A stretch of 64,000 bases of DNA, taken from the NCBI RefSeq assembly GCF_026222555.1, contig NZ_CP098511.1, forward strand, positions 101,001 through 165,000, given 5' to 3'. Below the pieces are notes generated by a model that saw only the letters and a program-made list of their open reading frames with translations, was not told where the DNA came from and searched no databases. Position 1 is the first letter of the stretch. Each line of letters begins with the position of its first letter. The position numbers and the translations under genes were made by a program. This stretch comes from Aquimarina sp. ERC-38. Lineage in GTDB: Bacteria > Bacteroidota > Bacteroidia > Flavobacteriales > Flavobacteriaceae. This document shows, piece by piece, positions 33,540-42,052 of this stretch.

Positions 33540-35630
33540 TTATACCTTTTCTACTTCTAAAGTCCTAAATTTTTGAACTTTTGCTAAAAAACTTTGTGCT
33601 ATCTTAATATAATCCAAAGCAAAATCTTTAGTTGGAGCATTCTTCTTTATTTCATAGACTAAATTTGAAAATCCACCTTCTACTTCAATTTTTCCGCTCT
33701 GAACAAATACCTCGTCAAATTGGCTAATAATACCAGCATGCGTATTTGTTTTTTTATTTTCAGCTAATAACAATGCTTTTGCAGAATTAACTAAGGAACT
33801 GTATGCATGATAAATAGCGTCAGAATACACCTCGTTTTCGAAAGAAACCTTTGCATTATCAATTTTTTCTTCACTTTCTAAAAATAAGGTAGCAATTAAA
33901 TCAATAACCACTCCCGCACACTCTCCGACTCCTATTGCCTTTACATATTCTTCATTAGTTCCCCAATCGATAAAATCTTCCTGGGTCAAATTATCCACAC
34001 TTGAAAGGTCTGTTAGCATCTCGTAAAAATACATTTGTTCTTTCTCCTGGTAATAGGCTACAAATGTTTTACCATTGGCATTAGCTTCAAAATCATCTAA
34101 AATTCTACGTAATGCTTCCGGGCCTCTCCTACTTGGTATTTTTACTACTTTATCTGCAAAACGACCTTCTCCATTACCTAAATTTCCACCTCCTAGTAAA
34201 ACCTGTAAAGCAGGGGCTACTAATTTATCTTTGGTACGAACGGACATTCCCTGAAAACCAATATTTGCCATATTGTGTTGTCCGCAAGCGTTCATACATC
34301 CGCTGATTTTAATAACCAAATCTTCTTTTTCAAGATACTGCGGATATTCGGTTTTTATAATTCTTTCTAATTCTTCGGCAATACCTGTACTGCTGGCAAT
34401 ACCTAAATTACAAGTATCTGTTCCGGGACAAGCGGTAATATCAACAGCCCTGTTATATCCGGCTTCTACAAATCCCAGTTTTTCTAACTGTTGGTAGAAA
34501 AATGGCAGTTGACTTTCTTTTACAAAAGGAATTAAAATATTTTGACGAAGGGATAGACGTATTTCGCCAGCAGCGTAGTTCTCCACCAAATCTGCCAGTA
34601 ATCTTGCTTTATCTGTATAAAAATCACCTAATAACACTTTAATCCCAATGGCAACGTAGCCTTCTTGTTTTTGAGGAATCACATTGGTAGATTTCCAAAG
34701 GTCAAAGGCCTTTTGGTCTTTTATTTCTACATTTGGTGCTTCCAAAGAAACCGGTACTGAAGTTTTGTAAGCTTCTGCATTAATTACTACCGTTTTTTGG
34801 GCAATTGCTTTTTGTTCGGCTTCCAATAATTCTTTAAAAGCTTCTAATCCAATATCTTTTACCAAGAACTTCATTCGAGCTTTAGCCCGGCTTTTTCGTT
34901 CGCCATAACGATCAAATATCCGCAAAACCCCTTCCATTAAAGGAATGATTTTATCCGATGGTAAAAAATCATACAACTCGTCTGCATGCCTAGGTTGTGA
35001 ACCTAATCCTCCGGCTAACATTACCTTAAACCCTCGAACTCCGTTTTCGATTTTGGCAATAAAACCTAAATCATGCATATAGGATAACCCGGTATCTTCT
35101 TCGGTTCCTGAAAAGGAAACTTTAAATTTACGTCCCATTTCCTGACAGATTGGATTTCGTAAAAAGAATTTGTATAAGGCATCTGCATACGGCGATACAT
35201 CAAAAGGTTCTTTAGGATCAATCCCCGCAGTTTCTGAAGCCGTTACATTTCGCACTGTATTTCCACAAGCTTCTCGTAAAGTGACATCATCTTTCTCAAG
35301 TTCTGCCCAAAGCTCAGGAGTCCGGTTTAAATCCACATAATGGATCTGGATATCCTGACGTGTGGTAATGTGTAAACGTCCCCTGGAATATTCATCCGAA
35401 ACATTACATATTCTTCGTAATTGATTACTTAACACCTTACCATACGGCAGTTTGATACGAATCATCTGCACTCCTTCCTGACGCTGTCCGTAAACCCCGC
35501 GGGCTAATCGTAAGCTACGAAACTTCTCTTCATCAATCTTTCCTTTGTGAAATTGTTCGATTTTATTAGCTAATTCAATAATATCTTTCTGAACAATCGG
35601 ATTTTCTATTTCGGTTCTAAAACTTTGCAT
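33540..35630 (-). CDS. Siroheme sulfite/nitrite reductase with C-terminal HEPN-like domain
   Basis: 696 residues. Residues 1-550 are a ferredoxin-type nitrite/sulfite reductase: two ferrodoxin-like half-domains, and the 4Fe-4S/siroheme cysteines CPGTDTC (C-x5-C) and GCMNAC (C-x3-C). The operon context (cysHDN, siroheme genes, FNR) points to sulfite. Residues from about 560 form an extra helical domain (NAKVSFENEVYSDAIYHAYSSLVNSAKALLLAENK ... DYIKIAQSFLAKVQKF) resembling a HEPN bundle; the RNase motif Rx4-6H is absent. The same fusion is, from memory, usual in flavobacterial cys operons, but its role is unknown. Confidence 0.88.
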   Translation of the reverse strand: MQSFRTEIENPIVQKDIIELANKIEQFHKGKIDEEKFRSLRLARGVYGQRQEGVQMIRIKLPYGKVLSNQLRRICNVSDEYSRGRLHITTRQDIQIHYVDLNRTPELWAELEKDDVTLREACGNTVRNVTASETAGIDPKEPFDVSPYADALYKFFLRNPICQEMGRKFKVSFSGTEEDTGLSYMHDLGFIAKIENGVRGFKVMLAGGLGSQPRHADELYDFLPSDKIIPLMEGVLRIFDRYGERKSRAKARMKFLVKDIGLEAFKELLEAEQKAIAQKTVVINAEAYKTSVPVSLEAPNVEIKDQKAFDLWKSTNVIPQKQEGYVAIGIKVLLGDFYTDKARLLADLVENYAAGEIRLSLRQNILIPFVKESQLPFFYQQLEKLGFVEAGYNRAVDITACPGTDTCNLGIASSTGIAEELERIIKTEYPQYLEKEDLVIKISGCMNACGQHNMANIGFQGMSVRTKDKLVAPALQVLLGGGNLGNGEGRFADKVVKIPSRRGPEALRRILDDFEANANGKTFVAYYQEKEQMYFYEMLTDLSSVDNLTQEDFIDWGTNEEYVKAIGVGECAGVVIDLIATLFLESEEKIDNAKVSFENEVYSDAIYHAYSSLVNSAKALLLAENKKTNTHAGIISQFDEVFVQSGKIEVEGGFSNLVYEIKKNAPTKDFALDYIKIAQSFLAKVQKFRTLEVEKV

Positions 35631-35635
35631 ATTCT

Positions 35636-35668
35636 AAGCCCCCTAACCCCCACCGGGGGAACTCTTAC
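35636..35668. repeat. GC-rich palindromic repeat (CCCCCTAACCCCC type)
   Basis: GCCCCCTAACCCCCACC then GGGGGAACT: an imperfect inverted repeat just upstream of the sulfite reductase ATG. Related copies are at 35754-35784, 38151-38178 and 42486-42513. Confidence 0.6.
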
Positions 35669-35753
35669 TCGGGCGGGTTAAGAGTTTTGTTGTTTTACTT
35701 TAATAATATTTTTATAGCAAAATATCTTTGATTTCAAATCTAGGATAATCACA

Positions 35754-35784
35754 GGAAATTCCCCTTTTGGGGGCTAGGGGGCTA
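35754..35784. repeat. GC-rich palindromic repeat overlapping the cysN stop
   Basis: Opposite orientation to the copy at 35636: TTCCCCTTTTGGGGGCTAGGGGGC. It supplies the last two codons and stop of cysN (CCC-TAG). The two copies bracket the 143-base cysN to sulfite reductase gap. Confidence 0.6.
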
Positions 35785-37024
35785 TAAACCCAACTCCTGC
35801 GGTATTATTTGTTTGCGGATCGATTAAAATAAAAGATCCGGATGCTTTATTTTCTTTATAGCTATCTACTGCCAAAGGTTTGCTTAATTGTATCTGAACC
35901 TCTCCGATTTCATTTAAGCTAAGTGTATTGGCTTCTTTATCTTCTCCGGAAAAATCAGTTGCTATAATACCACTGATACTTTTAATTTTTGCCAGTACTC
36001 GACTACTACCGCTTTGTACCAAATAATTGGTTCCGGGAATTAAATTTTTACTATCCATCCAACAAATCTTTGCCGTCAACTGTTTTTCGACTCTTGGTTT
36101 CTCCGAAGATTTTACGATCATATCACCACGACTTACATTCACATCATCTTCAAGGGTGATTGTGCAGGAACTTCCCCTGCCGGCAGTTTCAAATTTTTGA
36201 TCAAAAAAGAAAATCTCTTTTACTTTTGAAGTAGTTAAACTAGGCAATACGGTTACTTCATCCCCTACAGAAAGATCTCCACCGTATAATTTACCAGCGT
36301 ATCCTCTAAAATCGTGAAACTCCGCTTGTTTTGGACGAATTACGGTTTGTACCGGAAAGCGTGCTTCTGATTTTTCATATAAATCTTGAGCATCTAACTC
36401 TTCTAAGTGTTCTAATAAGGTTTGTCCTTTATACCAGGGCGTATTTTCGGAAGCATCAACTACGTTATCACCTTGTAATGCACTTACCGGAATAAAAGTA
36501 ACATGTTGTTCTTTATATTCACTTTTGGCAATTAATTTTTCAAAATCAACTTTTATTGCATTGAATTTCTTTTCTGAGAAGTCTACCAAATCCATTTTAT
36601 TAATGGCAACAATCACATCTTTTACCCTTAATAAATTATTAATAAAGAAGTGACGGTAGGTTTGCTCGATTACTCCTTTTCGGGCATCAACCAGAATAAT
36701 TGAAGCCTGTGAGGTAGAAGCCCCGGTTACCATATTTCGGGTATATTCAATATGTCCGGGAGTATCTGCAATAATGTAACTTTTTCTTTTAGTCGAAAAG
36801 TAAATATGCGCTACATCAATGGTAATACCTTGTTCACGTTCTGCCACTAGTCCGTCAGTGGCTAATGAAAAATCAAGGTAGTCAAAGCCATTGGCTTTAC
36901 TCCTGGTTTCAATGGCTTCTAATTTATCCGTAGTAAGTGATTTTGTATCGTAAAGGATACGTCCGATCAAGGTACTTTTACCATCATCTACACTTCCTGC
37001 TGTTGCTATTTTTAGTACTTCCAT
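35774..37024 (-). CDS. cysN: Sulfate adenylyltransferase subunit 1 (GTPase)
   Basis: 416 residues, EF-Tu-like. G1 GSVDDGKST at 10-18, DVAHIYF, G3 DTPGH, G4 NKMD, followed by two beta-barrel domains. It drives ATP sulfurylase with CysD, converting sulfate to APS. Length shows CysN only, with no fused CysC APS kinase. The last residues (IAP*) are encoded by a GC-rich repeat. The 157 bases between it and cysD hold only AT-rich, TTAGTTGTTAGT-type simple sequence. Confidence 0.95.
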   Translation of the reverse strand: MEVLKIATAGSVDDGKSTLIGRILYDTKSLTTDKLEAIETRSKANGFDYLDFSLATDGLVAEREQGITIDVAHIYFSTKRKSYIIADTPGHIEYTRNMVTGASTSQASIILVDARKGVIEQTYRHFFINNLLRVKDVIVAINKMDLVDFSEKKFNAIKVDFEKLIAKSEYKEQHVTFIPVSALQGDNVVDASENTPWYKGQTLLEHLEELDAQDLYEKSEARFPVQTVIRPKQAEFHDFRGYAGKLYGGDLSVGDEVTVLPSLTTSKVKEIFFFDQKFETAGRGSSCTITLEDDVNVSRGDMIVKSSEKPRVEKQLTAKICWMDSKNLIPGTNYLVQSGSSRVLAKIKSISGIIATDFSGEDKEANTLSLNEIGEVQIQLSKPLAVDSYKENKASGSFILIDPQTNNTAGVGFIAP

Positions 37025-37181
37025 TCTTTTGTTAATAGTTGTTAGTTGTTAGTCAATTGTTGCTAACATGACTATAATTTTTCAACCAATCACTTTATTT
37101 ACTTAACTAATCTTTAAAATTCAATTTTTAGATCGCTGATTTCTGAATACTATCACCTAAAAACTATCAGCTGACAACTAA

Positions 37182-38120
37182 TTAAAAATACCCCTGTTGT
37201 TTTCGTTTTTCCATAGCGGCTTCGGATCTTTTATCGTCGATTCTAGCCCCTCTTTCTGAGATTGTTGATTCTCTGATTTCTGCTACTACCTTATCAATGG
37301 TAATTGCATCAGATAGTACGGCAGCAGTACAAGACATATCTCCTACCGTTCTAAATCGAACCAGGCGTTCTTCTACCAACTCATCTTTATCTCTAAAAAC
37401 GACATTATCCTCAGCAGACCAGATCATCCCGTCTCTTACAAAGGTTTTACGCTTGTGTGCAAAGTAGATAGAAGGAATCTCAATATTTTCTTTTTCTATG
37501 TAACTCCAAACATCCAATTCTGTCCAGTTACTGATCGGAAACACCCGAACGTTTTGCCCTAAATCTATCTTACCGTTTAAATGATCAAACAATTCCGGAC
37601 GCTGATTTTTTTCATCCCATTGCCCAAAGTCATCCCGAACTGAAAAAATACGTTCTTTTGCTCTTGCTTTTTCTTCGTCCCGACGAGCCCCACCAATAGC
37701 TGCATCAAATTTGAATTCTTCTAATGCATCCAGAAGGGTCGTGGTTTGCAGGCTGTTTCTACTGGCATATCTTCCGGTTTCTTCCATTACTTTCCCCTGG
37801 TCAATGGAGTCCTGCACGTTACGAACAATCAATTCTACCCCTAACTCTTTTACCAGGCGATCTCTGAACTCAATAGTTTCCGGAAAGTTATGACCTGTAT
37901 CTATATGTAATAAAGGAAATGGAATTTTACCCGGATAAAACGCTTTTTGAGCCAATCGCACCAGGGTAATAGAATCTTTTCCACCTGAAAATAATAGAAC
38001 CGGCTTTTCAAATTGTGCAACCACTTCCCTAAAAATATAAATAGCTTCACTTTCTAAAGGGTTCACCGTTAACTTTCTTGCTTTCACAATTTGCTTTTTA
38101 TTTCTTTCTAGTACTTCCAT
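37182..38120 (-). CDS. cysD: Sulfate adenylyltransferase subunit 2
   Basis: 312 residues, PP-loop ATP pyrophosphatase family: LLFSGGKDSITLVRLA (SGGKDS), LLHIDTGHNFPETIEFRD, GGARRDEEKARAKER, WTELDVWSYI and the terminal KRKQQGYF. Forms the ATP sulfurylase complex with CysN. Co-transcribed with cysH (60-base gap that holds a short GC-rich repeat). Confidence 0.96.
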   Translation of the reverse strand: MEVLERNKKQIVKARKLTVNPLESEAIYIFREVVAQFEKPVLLFSGGKDSITLVRLAQKAFYPGKIPFPLLHIDTGHNFPETIEFRDRLVKELGVELIVRNVQDSIDQGKVMEETGRYASRNSLQTTTLLDALEEFKFDAAIGGARRDEEKARAKERIFSVRDDFGQWDEKNQRPELFDHLNGKIDLGQNVRVFPISNWTELDVWSYIEKENIEIPSIYFAHKRKTFVRDGMIWSAEDNVVFRDKDELVEERLVRFRTVGDMSCTAAVLSDAITIDKVVAEIRESTISERGARIDDKRSEAAMEKRKQQGYF

Positions 38121-38150
38121 TTAATTTTTAAATTAATTACGAGAGAGTAA

Positions 38151-38178
38151 CATCCCCCTACCCTCTCAAAAGGGAAAT
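38151..38178. repeat. Degenerate GC-rich repeat between cysH and cysD
   Basis: ATCCCCCTACCCTCTCAAAAGGGAAAT: a weaker copy of the CCCCCTAACCCCC...GGGGGAA palindrome. Confidence 0.45.
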
Positions 38179-38180
38179 TA

Positions 38181-38807
38181 CTAACTTGTATGTAATCCGC
38201 ATTCCCTGTTTCCTAATACTTTGGTTGGGTCAAAATATTTAAATTCATTAGGTAATTTGTTTTCTTTTAAATAAACATCTAAATCCGTATCGCTATAATA
38301 GTAAAACGGGCTTACTTTTAACACCCCGTCACTTCCCATACTTAAAATATCTAAAGAATCCCGTAGCGCCGTTTGCCCTTTTCTTAAATTTGTAAACCAG
38401 ACATCAGGTTTAAAGTCATTCATTGCCCTTTTAAAAGGCTCCAACTTCACCTGTTCTGTAAATATTTTATGCTTTGGATCCTCTATATCCGGAATTCCCA
38501 TAACCACATCTCTATGAGCCGTAGTTTGTGCAGGAACGTACAGTTTTATATTTAGACCTAGTAGTCCAATAACTTCTTCGGCATGTCGATAGGTATTAGG
38601 AGTGTTGTAACCGGAGTCACACCAGATTACCGGAATATCTTTTTTAGCTTGAGAAGTAACTTGTAAAATAGCTGCTTCGTAAGGCCTGAAATTAGTAGTT
38701 ACTACAGGATTTTTTGCTTTGCTTATTACCCACTGTACAATTTCTAAAGGCGTTTTTTCTTTTAGTTCTTTATTTAAACTTACTATTTCTTCTTTAGTAA
38801 AACTCAT
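38181..38807 (-). CDS. cysH: Phosphoadenylyl-sulfate (or adenylyl-sulfate) reductase
   Basis: 208 residues, PP-loop family: TTNFRPYEAAILQVTSQ, IPVIWCDSGYNTPNTYRHAEE, WFTNLRKGQTALRD and the catalytic C-terminal RECGLHTS. The paired Cys-Cys/Cys-x2-Cys ligands of the 4Fe-4S APS reductases are absent, which fits a PAPS-type enzyme. No APS kinase gene is present here, so the real substrate is open. Directly downstream of the DUF2061 gene (2-base gap). Confidence 0.92.
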   Translation of the reverse strand: MSFTKEEIVSLNKELKEKTPLEIVQWVISKAKNPVVTTNFRPYEAAILQVTSQAKKDIPVIWCDSGYNTPNTYRHAEEVIGLLGLNIKLYVPAQTTAHRDVVMGIPDIEDPKHKIFTEQVKLEPFKRAMNDFKPDVWFTNLRKGQTALRDSLDILSMGSDGVLKVSPFYYYSDTDLDVYLKENKLPNEFKYFDPTKVLGNRECGLHTS

Positions 38808-38809
38808 AT

Positions 38810-39061
38810 TTATTTACCCCATTTAATTTTATTCCAAATTCGCTCGTGAAAAAAGTATAAAATCATCTTAGTTACGAAGTCAACCGAGGCAATAGAAGTA
38901 GCCAGAACTAATTCTCCGGTTAATATATATGACACTATTAAAGTATCTAACGTACCAATCACTCGCCAACTGATTGCTTTTGCAATACTACGTATAGGAC
39001 TTTCTGAAGTTTTATCATCTTCATAAGTGGTTTTGGTCGAAGCTACTTTATCTAAAATCAT
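38810..39061 (-). CDS. DUF2061 small membrane protein
   Basis: 83 residues. Core SPIRSIAKAISWRVIGTLDTLIVSYILTGEL with two short hydrophobic segments and the end FFHERIWNKIKWGK match DUF2061. The family is repeatedly found next to cys genes in Bacteroidota and proteobacteria. First gene of the sulfate operon, 2 bases before cysH. Role unknown; a link to sulfate uptake or sulfur control is inferred from neighbourhood. Confidence 0.9.
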   Translation of the reverse strand: MILDKVASTKTTYEDDKTSESPIRSIAKAISWRVIGTLDTLIVSYILTGELVLATSIASVDFVTKMILYFFHERIWNKIKWGK

Positions 39062-39094
39062 ACAATTGAAAATACACTTTCAAAATCTATTACC

Positions 39095-39195
39095 CTACCA
39101 AAGTAGTAGAGTATGATACAAACATACTTCTTTTTATTTGTATGAGTCCTTTTAAACCCGTAAATCTTACGATTTACAAACACTTTTACGATTTA
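39095..39195. promoter_or_regulatory. Candidate operators upstream of the sulfate operon
   Basis: CTAC-CAAA-GTAG (39095-39106) lies 34 bases before the first cys gene. GTAAATC-TTAC-GATTTAC (39160-39177) is a perfect 7-bp inverted repeat, and its TTACGATTTA half recurs at 39186-39195. No regulator gene is adjacent. The remainder of the 316-base divergent region is AT-rich. Confidence 0.35.
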
Positions 39196-39346
39196 TTCAA
39201 AGATTACCCTATTAACTTAGTAGATTAATAAAAACTAACATCTTCTCTTTTAATGTACTATTCTAATTTAACTAATGAAATATATAAGCAACATACCTTT
39301 CATCGAAAAAATATGCTTTTTATCTGTTTAATTACTAAATTGATTG

Positions 39347-39354
39347 TACCTTTG
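39347..39354 (+). promoter_or_regulatory. Putative -7 element of the 176-residue lipoprotein gene
   Basis: TACCTTTG fits TAnnTTTG and lies 23 bases before the ATG. No clear TTTG 17-20 bases upstream. Confidence 0.4.
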
Positions 39355-39377
39355 TGTAGTAATAAGCCCCTAATACT

Positions 39378-39908
39378 ATGAGAACATATTACTTTATTTC
39401 AATTTTATTAATTTTCTTAGCTTGTAGTGCTTGTCAAAAAGATGAGGATACTTCTATTATAGAAGATCAAATATCCCTATTAGGCACTTGGAAGCTAACA
39501 GAACTATCAGTTAAAGACGGAATAATTTCTTCTACTATTCTGGATGAAACCTTTACTATAGGTTATACTTCAAAAGGTAAAGATTTTAATTACGAACTTA
39601 TAGTTGCAGAAAATCCGAATAAAGTCGAAGGTAAGGGAAGTTATACTTCGGTTACTACTACCACTGCTTTAGGAAAAACAGAAACCTATGAGGAAAAGGT
39701 AACTGATTTTATTATAAACGGAAATTGGAAACTTAAGAATAATCAATTACTTATCACTTCTCAAGAACAAACGATTGTCGGTGATATTTTAGAATTTACA
39801 GATGACCATATTATCATACAGCAAGTAATAGATGACAGGGTAGAAGATTCCGTTTTAGGTACAGAAGCTATTACCCAAGGGACTCTTACTTATCGCTTGG
39901 AACGTTAA
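39378..39908 (+). CDS. Lipocalin-like lipoprotein
   Basis: 176 residues. Signal MRTYYFISILLIFLACSAC with the lipid cysteine at 16 or 19. The mature part opens LLGTWKLTELSVKDG and continues in alternating strands (YELIVAENPNKVEGKGSYTSV ... VTDFIINGNWKLKNNQLLITS ... ILEFTDDHIIIQQ), the pattern of the lipocalin-like (lipocalin_4/DUF5004-like) lipoproteins of Bacteroidota. Ligand unknown. Single gene, divergent from the sulfate operon and convergent with the metZ-type gene. Confidence 0.78.
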   Translation: MRTYYFISILLIFLACSACQKDEDTSIIEDQISLLGTWKLTELSVKDGIISSTILDETFTIGYTSKGKDFNYELIVAENPNKVEGKGSYTSVTTTTALGKTETYEEKVTDFIINGNWKLKNNQLLITSQEQTIVGDILEFTDDHIIIQQVIDDRVEDSVLGTEAITQGTLTYRLER

Positions 39909-39947
39909 CATCCGAAAAGAATATATTAGGATTTTAAAATTAGACAC

Positions 39948-41129
39948 CTATATTCCGGTCAAAGCCTGATCCACATCTTTTATTATATCTTCCACATATT
40001 CTAAACCTACGGAACAGCGTACCATTCCGTCCGTAATTCCTACGGCTTCTTTATCCTCTGCGGCTAACTTGCTATGAGTAGTAGATGCAGGATGGGTTAC
40101 AATGGTTCTTGTATCTCCCAGATTTGCTGATAAGGAACACATTTCAATACTATCAAAGAATTTTTTTCCAGCATCTACTCCTCCTTTTACTTCAAAAGCT
40201 ACAATAGAACCTCCCAACTTCATTTGTTTTTTTGCAACTTCATAACGTGGATGAGATGGCAAAAACGGATATTTTACCCAATTTACTTTAGAATGGATTT
40301 CTAAAAATTCGGCTAATTTTAAGGCATTTTCACAATGGCGATCTGCTCTTACTGCAAGGGTTTCTAAGCTTTTTGAAAGCACCCAGGCATTAAAAGGGGA
40401 CATGGCGGGACCCGTAACACGGGAGAATAAATAAATTTCCCTGATTAAATCTGCTGTACCTACCGTTACACCACCTAATACCCTTCCTTGTCCATCGATT
40501 AATTTGGTGGCAGAATGTATTACTAAATCAGCACCAAATTTAATTGGATTTTGTAGGTAAGGCGTTGCAAAACAATTATCCACAACAAATAAGATTCCGT
40601 GTTTTTTGGCTACTTTACTTATCTTTTCTAAATCCAATACATCTACCCCCGGGTTTGTTGGGGTTTCCACATAAATCAACTTTGTATTCGGCTGAATGAG
40701 TTCTTCCAGTTTCTCTTCTTCGGTTGTAGTAAAATAGGTAGTATTGATATTCCACTTCGGAAAATACTTGGTAAACAACGCATGTGTAGCTCCAAATACA
40801 GAACGACAGGATACGATATGATCTCCGGCATTTAATAATGCTGCAAAGGTAGAATATACCGCAGCCATTCCGGTAGCAAAAGCAAACCCGTCTTCTGCGC
40901 CTTCTAAGGCACACATTTTAGTAATAAATTCACTGGTGTTTGGGTTGCTATACCTGCTATAAAGGTCTCGTTGCTTTTCTTCGGCAAAAGCAGCCCGCAT
41001 TTCTTCGGAGTCTTCAAATACAAATCCCGAAGTTAAATAAAGGGGCGTGGAATGTTCTGAAAACTTGGTACGATCTGTCTGAATTCGTACTGCTTCAGTT
41101 TCAAAATGCTTATTTTTTTGGTTTTTCAT
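39948..41129 (-). CDS. metZ: O-succinyl/acetylhomoserine sulfhydrylase-type enzyme
   Basis: 393 residues, Cys/Met-metabolism PLP family. Blocks: YSRYSNPNTSEF, ALEGAEDGFAFATGMAAVYSTFAAL, ETPTNPGVDVLDL, the PLP lysine in IHSATKLIDGQGRVLGG and TRTIVTHPASTTHSKL. Most like MetZ sulfhydrylases; cystathionine gamma-synthase or gamma-lyase cannot be excluded. A second, longer paralogue (46654-47940) is in the same block. Follows the HepT gene by 32 bases. Confidence 0.85.
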   Translation of the reverse strand: MKNQKNKHFETEAVRIQTDRTKFSEHSTPLYLTSGFVFEDSEEMRAAFAEEKQRDLYSRYSNPNTSEFITKMCALEGAEDGFAFATGMAAVYSTFAALLNAGDHIVSCRSVFGATHALFTKYFPKWNINTTYFTTTEEEKLEELIQPNTKLIYVETPTNPGVDVLDLEKISKVAKKHGILFVVDNCFATPYLQNPIKFGADLVIHSATKLIDGQGRVLGGVTVGTADLIREIYLFSRVTGPAMSPFNAWVLSKSLETLAVRADRHCENALKLAEFLEIHSKVNWVKYPFLPSHPRYEVAKKQMKLGGSIVAFEVKGGVDAGKKFFDSIEMCSLSANLGDTRTIVTHPASTTHSKLAAEDKEAVGITDGMVRCSVGLEYVEDIIKDVDQALTGI

Positions 41130-41161
41130 GGGTTCTAGTAAACAACTATATTTTTTAGGAT

Positions 41162-41503
41162 TTAACTATTCTTACGTAAATCCTTAATTTCATCTTTTAA
41201 AATAGGAATATCTTTTATAGCAATACTCCATAAAATCGCACTATCAATATTGTCATATTCATGTGCTAAAATATTTCGTAAAGAAATAATTCTTTTAGAA
41301 TTAGAAATAATAATTTGATCATTTACCGCTAAAAGTTTTTTGAGGGCTTCTCCAATAATTTCTAAAACACGTTCTAATGATCTTACTCCTAAAAAATCTT
41401 CCTTAAATAAAGTATAATTATGGGTATATCTTTCCTGAATCTTTTCTACTTCTTGAATTAAAGATTCTAAATCCAGAATATACTTTAGCTCCTTAGGCTG
41501 CAT
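41162..41503 (-). CDS. HepT-like ribonuclease toxin (DUF86)
   Basis: 113 residues, HEPN fold. It carries the HepT signature Rx4HxY as Arg76, His81 and Tyr83 (RNILAHEY), typical of active RNases of this family. The start overlaps the MntA-like gene by 11 bases. In characterised pairs the MntA partner AMPylates the tyrosine of this motif and silences the toxin. Lies between OsmC and the metZ-type gene within a metabolic block. Confidence 0.88.
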   Translation of the reverse strand: MQPKELKYILDLESLIQEVEKIQERYTHNYTLFKEDFLGVRSLERVLEIIGEALKKLLAVNDQIIISNSKRIISLRNILAHEYDNIDSAILWSIAIKDIPILKDEIKDLRKNS

Positions 41504-41807
41504 ATAGTGAAATCATAGTTTCTTCCAATTCTTTTTTAAAAATTTTATTCTTTAAAGAGGATAGTGTGACTACGTCAACAGGTTTTTTTAGAAGTTCTTC
41601 CAAATCTTCTATAAAATTAAAATAATAATCAGCCATCTCTACCACCGGAATTTTAAAATCAAAAATCACTGCAAAATCAATATCGCTTTTTTGAGGATTA
41701 AATGTTGTATCGCTTAAGGCTGATCCAAAAACATTACACTGTACAACTTTATGTTTTTTACATAGTAATTCAATTTGTTCCTTATTCTGTTTAAGTAGAT
41801 TAATCAT
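41493..41807 (-). CDS. MntA-like minimal nucleotidyltransferase antitoxin
   Basis: 104 residues. The nucleotidyltransferase motif is Gly28-Ser29 followed by Asp42-Ile-Asp44 (VFGSALSD ... SDIDFAVIF); the spacing between GS and DxD is 12 residues. Partner of the HepT-like gene downstream. Its ATG overlaps the DUF433 stop (ATGA at 41804-41807), so all three are one transcript. Confidence 0.88.
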   Translation of the reverse strand: MINLLKQNKEQIELLCKKHKVVQCNVFGSALSDTTFNPQKSDIDFAVIFDFKIPVVEMADYYFNFIEDLEELLKKPVDVVTLSSLKNKIFKKELEETMISLYAA

Positions 41808-42016
41808 ATTCTTTTGATTATTTTAGTTGCAAAAGAAAAACAGACTGCGATATCTTCTCTTTCAAGAAATGGATAACTTTCCAAAACTTCCTCCACTGAA
41901 TCTCCATTGCTTATAAAATCCAAAATTGTTTCTACTGTAATTCTCAAGCTTCTAATAGTAGGTCTTCCGTTACATAAATCCGCATCCAAAGTGATTCGAT
42001 CCGACAGATATTCCAT
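41804..42016 (-). CDS. DUF433 family protein
   Basis: 70 residues, nearly the whole DUF433 domain: DRITLDADLCNGRPTIRSLRITVETILDFISNGDSVEEVLESYPFLEREDI, split here by two helices predicted as HTH. DUF433 proteins are antitoxin-like and normally precede a PIN-like DUF5615 toxin. Here the partner is instead MntA-HepT, coupled by a 4-base overlap. Confidence 0.88.
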   Translation of the reverse strand: MEYLSDRITLDADLCNGRPTIRSLRITVETILDFISNGDSVEEVLESYPFLEREDIAVCFSFATKIIKRI

Positions 42017-42052
42017 AATCCAAGTTTTATACTAAAATACAAAGTTTTAGTG

